A stretch of 64,000 bases of DNA. It comes from JARKPK01 sp964631235 (lineage in GTDB: Bacteria > Planctomycetota > Planctomycetia > Pirellulales > Thermoguttaceae). This document shows, piece after piece, positions 8,258 through 15,314 of this stretch. The notes below the pieces were generated by a model that was not told where the DNA came from, ran no database searches, and worked only from the letters and a program-made list of their open reading frames with translations. Where the stretch lies: the NCBI GenBank assembly GCA_964631235.1, contig CAZVZX010000002.1, forward strand, positions 124,001-188,000, read 5' to 3'. Each line of letters begins with the position of its first letter. Within the stretch, counting starts at the first letter, position 1. The position numbers and the translations under genes were made by a program.

Positions 8258-8605
8258 ATGAGTGATCAGCGCACTGCGGTTGTCGGCCAAGAAGAAGTTC
8301 GAGAAGCGGACGCTGCCCGCCCCAAGCGGCAGCCGCGCTACAACGTGATCCTTTGGAACGACGACGATCACACGTACGAGTACGTCGTACGGATGTTGCG
8401 AGACTTGTTCGGCCATCCCATCGAAAAAGGATTCCAGATGGCGTGCGAGGTCGATACGGTTGGGCGTGTGGTTGTGTTGACAACGACCAAAGAGCATGCC
8501 GAACTGAAGCGAGATCAGATTCACGCCTACGGAAAAGACGAATTGATTCGCGGCTGCAAGGGCTCGATGACGGCCACGATCGAGCCGGCACCGGGCGAAG
8601 AGTGA
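8258..8605 (+). CDS. clpS: ClpS, adaptor of the Clp protease
   Basis: A 115-residue ClpS adaptor, which delivers N-degron proteins to the ClpAP-type protease. The start ATG at 8258 follows GAGAGGTG at good spacing; the longer open frame upstream is not protein-like. The substrate-pocket segment WNDDDHTY (N34, D35, D36) is present, and the C-terminal part TTTKEHAELKRDQIHAYG matches the family. The residue aligned with the pocket histidine of E. coli ClpS (H66) is an aspartate here, in the segment CEVDTVGR. That may alter N-terminal recognition. No clpA or clpP gene is nearby. Confidence 0.9.
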   Translation: MSDQRTAVVGQEEVREADAARPKRQPRYNVILWNDDDHTYEYVVRMLRDLFGHPIEKGFQMACEVDTVGRVVVLTTTKEHAELKRDQIHAYGKDELIRGCKGSMTATIEPAPGEE

Positions 8606-8989
8606 GGCCATTGCAGATCAACGGCGGGCCATCGAGCACGGATGGCGGTCGATTCTCGCCGTAGGCACGGCTCGGCGGTCGGCTCATGTTCGCCCGAGAG
8701 GAGGGGCAATCGTCAGTCGAACTGGTTTCAAGGGCAATCAGAATCGCGGCAACAACGAATCGCGTGGCCGAGCGGTCGTTGGTATGACGGTTGATTCTCT
8801 TTTGCGGCATTCGATCGCATCCCGCCCGGTCGCCGGACGTTTCGGTTTTTGCCGAAAGGTGTGCGAATTTTTCGGCCCGCGTGACGATCGCCGCGGCTGA
8901 TCGCATTGGGTTTCGCCAAACCGAGTGACGCGTTCGCCCCCCACGATTTGTCTGATCTACGTCAACATGATTTGCGAAGATCGATTGGC
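8606..8989. other. Intergenic region between clpS and mtaB
   Basis: A 384-base gap without a supported gene. It contains a worn minus-strand copy of the interspersed repeat (listed separately). No clear promoter for mtaB was found. Confidence 0.4.
8727..8808 (-). repeat. Degenerate copy of the ~100-base interspersed repeat
   Basis: The minus strand reads AAAGAGAATCAACC, then CGGCCACGCGATTCG and TTGCCGCGATTCTGATTG, in the order of the better copies. In the shared frame it encodes KRINRH...TRFVVAAILIALE, matching the pattern basic - RF - alanine-rich - aliphatic. The similarity is weak and could be accidental. Confidence 0.2.
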
Positions 8990-10342
8990 ATGCTTCGCAA
9001 CAACTCGGATGATCAAACGATGCCGGCAGTGCGGATCGTTACGCTCGGCTGTAAGGTGAATCAATACGAGTCGCAATGGGTGCGCGAGGGTCTGTTTCGA
9101 CTGGGCTACAGCAGTGCGCGGCCCGGCGAGTCGGCCGACCTGTGCGTGGTGAACACCTGTGTGGTGACGGGCGAGGCCGAGGCCAAAAGCCGCAAGCTCA
9201 TTCGCCGGTTGCATCGCGAGAATCCCCGGGCGGAAATCGTCGTGATCGGATGCTTCGCGGCGCATGCGGCTGCCGAGGTTGCCAGGCTTCCCGGCGTCAG
9301 TGAAGTGATTGCCGACAAACGCGAGTTGCCCGATTGGCTGGCGCGGCTCGGCCTCCATCTTCCGCCGCGGGGGCTGACGGACTTCGCCTCGCGGCATCGC
9401 GCCTTCGTCAAGGTGCAAGACGGCTGCCGCATGAAGTGCAGCTACTGCATCATCCCCCATGTGCGGCCGTACTTGGAAAGCAGGCCGATCGAAGAAGTGG
9501 TTGACGAGATCCGCGGATTGGTCGGCCGCGGCCATCGCGAGATCGTGTTGACTGGCATCCACTTGGGGCACTACGGACTTGATGATCGGCTGGCGTTGTC
9601 AGAAGGTGCGGCGGCTGCGGCGGCAGCTACGAAGGATCGTCCGAGTTTGGTTCGTTTGCTGCATCGTCTCGCCGAGTTGCCCGGAGAGTTCCGCGTGCGG
9701 CTGTCGAGCCTGGAAGCGACCGAGGCCGGCGACGACCTGCTCGATCTGTTGCGGCAGTGGCCGAATCGGTTTTGCCCGCACCTTCACTTGGCGCTGCAAA
9801 GCGGTTCGAACCGCGTTCTCCGCGCGATGCGTCGCCCATGGCCGGTGCAGCGGGTTCTCGAACGGTGTCGGGCTGCGAAGCAGGCATTGGGCGATCCGGC
9901 CTTGACCACTGATGTCATTGTTGGGTTCCCAGGGGAATCGGATGAAGATTTTGCCGCCACCTGCGAGGCCGTGATTGCCGCCGGGTTCAGCAAGTTGCAT
10001 GTCTTCCGGTTTAGTCCGCGCGAGGGGACCGAGGCGGCGTTGTTGCCCAACGCGGTCGAGCCGCACATCAAGCACCAGCGGGCTGCGGAATTGGAGGCCG
10101 TCGGCCGACGCTTGCGCCAGGAGTTCTGTCGGCAACAGGTGGGCAAGATCGTGGAGGTGCTGGTCGAAGGCGTCGATCCCGAATCGCCGGGCCGAGTGTT
10201 GGGAACGAGCGAACGATATTTGGATGTCTCAATGTCTGGCGGACTGGGTGATGTGGGTTGTTTGCGAAAGGCGAGTATTTTGGGGGCGGTGGACGAAACT
10301 CTGTACGATTGCGCACTGTCGTTACCCGTCGATCGTTCATAA
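8990..10342 (+). CDS. mtaB: tRNA t6A37 methylthiotransferase MtaB
   Basis: A 450-residue radical-SAM methylthiotransferase that converts t6A37 of tRNA to the 2-methylthio form. The N-terminal domain carries three cluster cysteines: C21 in TLGCKVNQYES, C57 in VVNTCVVT and C88 in VVIGCFA. The radical-SAM motif CRMKCSYC supplies C146, C150 and C153. CKVNQYES and NTCVVT are the MtaB signature. A poly-alanine insertion of about ten residues follows GLDDRLALSEG. The C-terminus is TRAM-like. Starts at 8906, 8990 and 9020 are possible and none has a strong ribosome binding site; I chose 8990. Confidence 0.9.
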   Translation: MLRNNSDDQTMPAVRIVTLGCKVNQYESQWVREGLFRLGYSSARPGESADLCVVNTCVVTGEAEAKSRKLIRRLHRENPRAEIVVIGCFAAHAAAEVARLPGVSEVIADKRELPDWLARLGLHLPPRGLTDFASRHRAFVKVQDGCRMKCSYCIIPHVRPYLESRPIEEVVDEIRGLVGRGHREIVLTGIHLGHYGLDDRLALSEGAAAAAAATKDRPSLVRLLHRLAELPGEFRVRLSSLEATEAGDDLLDLLRQWPNRFCPHLHLALQSGSNRVLRAMRRPWPVQRVLERCRAAKQALGDPALTTDVIVGFPGESDEDFAATCEAVIAAGFSKLHVFRFSPREGTEAALLPNAVEPHIKHQRAAELEAVGRRLRQEFCRQQVGKIVEVLVEGVDPESPGRVLGTSERYLDVSMSGGLGDVGCLRKASILGAVDETLYDCALSLPVDRS

Positions 10343-10716
10343 GATTCAGATCGCCAGAGACCTGTCTTGCCGGGGCGACTCTAGCCCGAGGAACTACTGA
10401 TCTTTCGCGCGCCGCCAACGCGAGCCGGTGTTGGCGCCCCGTTTCGGTGCGCTGGTGTTGATCCAAGGCGCTGACCATCGCGCGTTTGCAACTCCGTCGA
10501 TCCGTCGATCGGCTGATCTGGCGATCTGGCCGGCCGTTCGTCTCTTTTCGTCTTGATTCAGCCCCCTTAGGAGGAGTATAAGTGGTTCCGCTCTGACAAG
10601 CCGGGGACCGGCGAACACGCGCTCGCGGTTTGCCGACTCGATTGCGCCGCGCGGGGCGGGAGGCACCGTGCGAATGAGCAAGCCGCCGACGATCCTCTTT
10701 GGGGGAGTCTTGAAAC
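10343..10716. other. Leader region of the polysaccharide operon
   Basis: A 374-base spacer ahead of the methyltransferase-glycosyltransferase gene. It contains a perfect AGGAGGAG ribosome binding site at about 10569-10576 followed by a GTG and only three more codons before a stop. That could be a minimal leader peptide or an accident. No other feature is supported. Confidence 0.35.
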
Positions 10717-12198
10717 ATGGATGTTCGACAGACGCCCGTCTCGCGCCGATTGCTTCGCCGTTTCTGGTCGGATCCGCCGCCGGAACTGTCGCCGTTTCAA
10801 GAGGCGATGCGCGAGTTCTTCGATCGATTTGCGCCGATTCGCCATCGCTGGCGGCCACGCGGCTATCACGAACTGGTTACGAATTATTATCGATACCATG
10901 TTCCGCCGGGGGCGAGGGTGTTGGAGATCGGCTCCGGCACGGGAGAATTGCTGGCGGCATTGGAGCCTTCACACGGTGTGGGGATTGACCTAAGCGCGCG
11001 AATGACGGAAGAGGCGCAAAAAAGACATCCCCAAGCAAATCTCCGATTTCTGTGTCAGGCGGGCGAGCAGCTCGATTTGGATGAGGAACCGTTCGATTAC
11101 ATCATCCTTTCCGACACGCTGAGCTTCGCCAACGACGTGCTCGGTCTGTTTCGGGCCTTGCGGCCGTACTGCCACGCGCGGACGCGGATCATTTGCAACT
11201 TCTATTCGCGTCTTTGGCAGCCGCTGTTGGGGTTGTTGGAGATCCTTCGGCTAAAGTACCCGCAGCCGCTGACCAATTGGCTTACGCCCGAGGACGTGAA
11301 AAACCTGCTTCAGCTTGCGGGGTTCGAGGTCGTTTCGCACGATCGCCGCATCCTTTGCCCGGCGCGTATTCCCTGGGTGGGGCCGTTGCTCAACCGTGTG
11401 TTGGCGGCGCTTCCCGGGCTGCGGTGGATGTGTTTGACGAATTGGATCGTCGCTCGACAACCGAAGCCCTTGCCGGCCGAGTTGGGTGTTTCGGTGGTTT
11501 GCGCCTGCCGCAACGAGTCGGGCAACATCGCCGAGATCGTGCGGCGATTCCCGAAGTTCCAGGGACCGGCCGAGTTGATCTTTGTCGAGGGGAATTCGCA
11601 AGACGACACCTACGAGGTCTGTTGCCGGGCGGCCGAGCAGAACCCGCACCTCGATATCTCGGTTTATCGCCAAACCGGCAAAGGCAAGGGCGATGCGGTT
11701 CGCTTGGGGTTCTCGAAGGCGAAGTATGAGGTTGTTCTGATTCTCGATGCCGACATGACCGTCGCCCCGGAAGACTTGCCGGGCTTCGTTGAGGTGCTGC
11801 TGGAAGGCAAAAGCGAGTTCGTCAACGGCTCGCGGCTGGTTTATCCGATGCAGAATCGGGCGATGCGGTTCTTGAATCTGCTCGGTAATCGATTCTTCGC
11901 CAAAGCGTTCAGCTTCTTGCTCGGACAACCGATCAAAGACACGCTTTGCGGGACCAAAGTGCTGCTGCGAACGGACTACGAGCGATTAGTCGCCGGGCGA
12001 TCGTATTTCGGCGAGTTCGACCCGTTCGGCGATTTCGACTTGCTTTTCGGCGCGGCCAAGCTCGGGCTGCGGATTACCGACTACCCGATCCGCTATCGGG
12101 CGCGCACGTTCGGCGAAACGCAGATCAGCCGCTTCCGCCACGGTTTGATGCTCTTGAAGATGTGCGGGGTGGCCCTCTGGAAACTGCGAATGCGATGA
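10717..12198 (+). CDS. Fusion of SAM methyltransferase and GT2 glycosyltransferase
   Basis: A 493-residue two-domain protein. Residues about 50-210 form a class I SAM methyltransferase, with motif I VLEIGSGTGELLAAL at about 68-82. Residues about 255-490 form a family-2 glycosyltransferase of the dolichol-phosphate-mannose synthase type, with VSVVCACRNESGNIAEI at its start and the metal-binding LILDADMT (DAD at 344-346). The segments KGKGDAVRLGF and DTLCGTKVL are typical of that family. The protein probably sits on the inner face of the membrane and charges or modifies lipid-linked sugars. The next gene overlaps its stop by four bases, showing translational coupling. The sugar and the methyl target are unknown. 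Confidence 0.88.
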   Translation: MDVRQTPVSRRLLRRFWSDPPPELSPFQEAMREFFDRFAPIRHRWRPRGYHELVTNYYRYHVPPGARVLEIGSGTGELLAALEPSHGVGIDLSARMTEEAQKRHPQANLRFLCQAGEQLDLDEEPFDYIILSDTLSFANDVLGLFRALRPYCHARTRIICNFYSRLWQPLLGLLEILRLKYPQPLTNWLTPEDVKNLLQLAGFEVVSHDRRILCPARIPWVGPLLNRVLAALPGLRWMCLTNWIVARQPKPLPAELGVSVVCACRNESGNIAEIVRRFPKFQGPAELIFVEGNSQDDTYEVCCRAAEQNPHLDISVYRQTGKGKGDAVRLGFSKAKYEVVLILDADMTVAPEDLPGFVEVLLEGKSEFVNGSRLVYPMQNRAMRFLNLLGNRFFAKAFSFLLGQPIKDTLCGTKVLLRTDYERLVAGRSYFGEFDPFGDFDLLFGAAKLGLRITDYPIRYRARTFGETQISRFRHGLMLLKMCGVALWKLRMR

Positions 12199-14444
12199 AC
12201 GCCGAGCTGAAGATTGCCGACAATCGCCCCGGCGTTGTACGCCCGTCGAACGCGACGATATCGCTCCACGTCTGGAGGGCGATGTTTCGGATCGCGTTCT
12301 ACCTTCCGTTGCTCGTGGGCTTGGCCGGCACAGTCGCCTTCTTGTCGGTAACTGTGTGGAGCTGGAGCAGGGGAGAGAGTGTTGCGTTGGCTGAGTTCGT
12401 GCGGATTTGGCCGGGCGAACCGAATCCGGCCGTCATTGCCGAACTGCTCTTGCCGTGGATGATCTTGGTTTGGGCGGCCGTCGGTTGCGCCATCGGCTGG
12501 TTTGTTCGCGGGTGGCGGGCTGCGACGTTTGTCGCTGGCCGTCGCACGGTGCCGCAGGTCGAAGGTTCTCGCAAGGGCACGGGCGAAGGAGCCGATCCGG
12601 TCGGCCGGTGCTATAGCGTCGATGAATTGCGTTTGCGTCGAATACTGGCGCGTTGGGGGCTGCCGTTGGCCTGTGCGGTGGTTTGCTTGCGGCTGGCCGT
12701 TGTCTGGTCGAACGTGGACCGACCTGCGGACCAGTTCGATTACTCGCCCTACGCAGCGCTGCTCGGCCACATCCCCTGGAGCGATGCCAGCGGCTATTAC
12801 GAAGGGGCGCAGTATTTCAATACATTTGGTGAGCTTGATATTTGGAATCAGCGGCGGCCGCTCAACGCGCTGCTGCTTGCCGTGCGACTGTGGCTTTGCG
12901 GCGAGAATCTGCACTGCGCCCTGTTGGTTCAGGCCGTTCTCTTGGCGGTGGCACTCTATTTGTTCGCCGCGGCTGTAGCGAATCGCTACGGACCTTGGGC
13001 CGCCTTGGCCGCCTTTGCCATTACCTGGAGCTATGGTCGCCTTTACGTGGCAACCACCCTGTCGGAAACGTTGGGGTTGACCGTCGGGGCGATTGCCGCC
13101 GCGCTGCTGTTGCAGGCCCAAACGCGGGGTCTGATCGCTCAGGCCTCGCTTGGGGGCTTCGCGATGGGGCTGGCGATGGCGGTACGCGCCGGCGCGCTAT
13201 TCTTGTTGCCGGGGTTGGTGGTTTGGGCCGCCTGGCAGTTCGGACCCGGCTGGCGAAGGCGTCTTGCGGCTTCGCTGGCCATGGTAGGAGGAATCGGCGC
13301 AGCCTTTGCGGTGAACACGCTGGCGTTGCGATGCTACGGCACAGGCGAGAATGTGGCCGGATCGAATTTCGCTCTGACGTTCTGCGGCATGGCAGAAGGG
13401 ACAAGTTGGAGCGACGTTTATGAGAAGTACCGCAAGCAGCTCGACTCGGCGAACGAAAAAGAACAAGCGGCCTTCCTCTATCGAAAAGCGTGGGAGGGAA
13501 TTCGGGCTGATCCCAGCGTTTTCCTTGCCACGGCGGCCCGCAGCGAGAGACAGTTTGCTCGCGACTTGCGGCCTTGGATCGCCGGATTGACGAGTCTGCC
13601 TCTGCCGCCCGATCGTTCGATCGTCCGCAAAATCGCCCGCACCAATCATTGGTTGTGGACGGCGATGCTCGCGGCGCTGCCGTTGACGCTGTGGCGATGG
13701 CGACGCGGCGGCGACTGGCGGCTTCTGTTGATCGTTGTGTTGGCGACGGGTGCCTCGGCCCCGTTTCTTTACCTCGACGGCGGCTTTCGCGTGTTCGCCG
13801 CCAGTTGGCCCTTGTTTATTCTTTGTTGGGCGATCGCTTTCGCTTCAGCGGCGCGTCCGAAACTGCCGGTAGCATCGGCGGTGGAATCGGCGACGTTGCC
13901 AAGCGAGTCGGGCGAGCAGGCGTCGTGCCAGTTTTGTCGTTGGATGATAGCGATTCGATCACTTTGGCGATTTGCTACGCCGCTGGAACGAACTAGTTTC
14001 GCCCTGATTGCGGTTTTGACCGTTGCGGGCCTGATTGGGCCGCGAATCAGCCATGCGTTGACCGCCAAGCCGACGGCCGGGATGATCGAATCGGCTGCAC
14101 GCGACGGCTATTGGTTGACGTTCGCTTGGCCGCGCACGGTGGCCGTGGCGGTGGTTCGCCCGGGCGACCCCGTTCCGCCGGGAATGCCCGCCGTCAGTGT
14201 TGAGCAGCTCGAACGGCTGATCGATCGCGGGATCCATGAAAAGATTCATGTGCTCCGGCCGCTGCCCCCGACGCCGTTTGTCATCATAAACGTGTCGGCC
14301 TTCGTGCGAACACAATCGCAACTGTTGATCTGCGCGCCCGAGGCGGTCCTGTCGCCGACAGGATTTGTTCGACTGCGATTGATGGACACGGAATCGCCCT
14401 TGCACTTTCGGCTGAAATCCGCCGAGCCGGCAAAACTTGAGTGA
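12195..14444 (+). CDS. Multi-span membrane protein, GT-C glycosyltransferase-like
   Basis: A 749-residue integral membrane protein with many hydrophobic spans. The ATG at 12195 overlaps the upstream stop as ATGA, so I prefer it over the longer frame. The luminal segment HIPWSDASGYYEGAQYFN and the repeated alanine/leucine-rich spans resemble GT-C transferases of the ArnT/PMT type, which use lipid-linked sugar donors at the outer face of the membrane. A soluble C-terminal tail of about 130 residues follows the last spans. The neighbour is a DPM1-like enzyme, which would supply such a donor. No catalytic motif can be assigned with certainty, so the transferase call is an inference. Confidence 0.7.
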   Translation: MNAELKIADNRPGVVRPSNATISLHVWRAMFRIAFYLPLLVGLAGTVAFLSVTVWSWSRGESVALAEFVRIWPGEPNPAVIAELLLPWMILVWAAVGCAIGWFVRGWRAATFVAGRRTVPQVEGSRKGTGEGADPVGRCYSVDELRLRRILARWGLPLACAVVCLRLAVVWSNVDRPADQFDYSPYAALLGHIPWSDASGYYEGAQYFNTFGELDIWNQRRPLNALLLAVRLWLCGENLHCALLVQAVLLAVALYLFAAAVANRYGPWAALAAFAITWSYGRLYVATTLSETLGLTVGAIAAALLLQAQTRGLIAQASLGGFAMGLAMAVRAGALFLLPGLVVWAAWQFGPGWRRRLAASLAMVGGIGAAFAVNTLALRCYGTGENVAGSNFALTFCGMAEGTSWSDVYEKYRKQLDSANEKEQAAFLYRKAWEGIRADPSVFLATAARSERQFARDLRPWIAGLTSLPLPPDRSIVRKIARTNHWLWTAMLAALPLTLWRWRRGGDWRLLLIVVLATGASAPFLYLDGGFRVFAASWPLFILCWAIAFASAARPKLPVASAVESATLPSESGEQASCQFCRWMIAIRSLWRFATPLERTSFALIAVLTVAGLIGPRISHALTAKPTAGMIESAARDGYWLTFAWPRTVAVAVVRPGDPVPPGMPAVSVEQLERLIDRGIHEKIHVLRPLPPTPFVIINVSAFVRTQSQLLICAPEAVLSPTGFVRLRLMDTESPLHFRLKSAEPAKLE

Positions 14445-14515
14445 TTACTTGCGGCAACGTCTTCGCGGAACGATCCGGCGCGATCGCCGAAAGCCGCACG
14501 GACAGCGAGAACAAG

Positions 14516-15283
14516 ATGCCGAAGGAAACGTTTGCCAACTACTTCGACGAGTTGCAATCGCAGCGCGACGCTTGGCAGCGCAAAGCGAACTTGCGGGCGC
14601 TGTACCGCCGCTGGTACGCCCGCATTGTTGCCGCATTGTCACCGCAGCGTCCGGTCGTCGAACTCGGCTCGGGCTGCGGCAATTTCAAGTCGTTTTTTCC
14701 CGAGGCATTGGCGACCGATGTGTTTCCGTGCGGCCCGTGGATCGACATGCGGGTGGATGCAAGGCGGTTGCCGTTTGCCGAGAACTCGATCGGCAATGTG
14801 GTGATGATCGATTGTCTGCATCACTTGCCGCGACCGATCGACTTTTTGCGCGGCGCTGCCCGTTGCTTGCGGCCGGGGGGACGGGTCGTTTTGTTCGAGC
14901 CGGCGGCTACGCCCTGGGCGCGATTCGTTTGGCGCCGGTTCCATCACGAGCCGTGCGACCTGTCGGCGGATTTGTTCGCCACGGTCGGAAAGCCGGAACC
15001 AGAAAACGCCAATTTCACCTACAGCAACATGGCGACGGCCACGTTGTTGTTTCTTTTGGGGCGCGATCGGTTCGAAGCCTGTGTTCCCGAGTTGAAGATC
15101 GAACGCGTCGAGCACAGCGATTTCGTCGTCTATCCGGCCACAGGCGGCTTTAGTTACCGCGGCTTTGTGCCCGGCGCGGTGCTGCCGGTGTTGCATGCGA
15201 TCGAATCGGCGATCACCCTCCCGACGGCCCGATGGTTGACCGCGATGCGATTGCTCGTCGTGCTCGAAAAGCCGGCGGCGTAG
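14516..15283 (+). CDS. Class I SAM-dependent methyltransferase
   Basis: A 255-residue methyltransferase. The SAM loop reads PVVELGSGCGNFKSFFPEAL near residue 43, followed by an acidic residue in PWIDMRVDARRLPF and by VVMIDCLHHLPRP and CLRPGGRVVLFEP (motifs IV and V). An alternative GTG at 14441 overlaps the upstream stop as GTGA and would add 25 residues; I chose the ATG at 14516 because family-like sequence begins there (FANYFDELQSQRDAW). It is the third gene of the plus-strand polysaccharide group and may methylate a sugar or lipid carrier. Substrate unknown. Confidence 0.82.
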   Translation: MPKETFANYFDELQSQRDAWQRKANLRALYRRWYARIVAALSPQRPVVELGSGCGNFKSFFPEALATDVFPCGPWIDMRVDARRLPFAENSIGNVVMIDCLHHLPRPIDFLRGAARCLRPGGRVVLFEPAATPWARFVWRRFHHEPCDLSADLFATVGKPEPENANFTYSNMATATLLFLLGRDRFEACVPELKIERVEHSDFVVYPATGGFSYRGFVPGAVLPVLHAIESAITLPTARWLTAMRLLVVLEKPAA

Positions 15284-15313
15284 CCCAACGATGTGCGGAG
15301 GTCGGCTACGCCG
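15276..15313. terminator. Hairpin between convergent genes, likely bidirectional terminator
   Basis: A perfect 10-bp inverted repeat (CGGCGTAGCC with GGCTACGCCG, 18-base loop) spans the gap between the convergent methyltransferase and polysaccharide-export genes; the plus-strand stop codon is inside it. No T tract follows on either strand, so termination efficiency is uncertain. Confidence 0.45.
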
Positions 15314-15314
15314 A

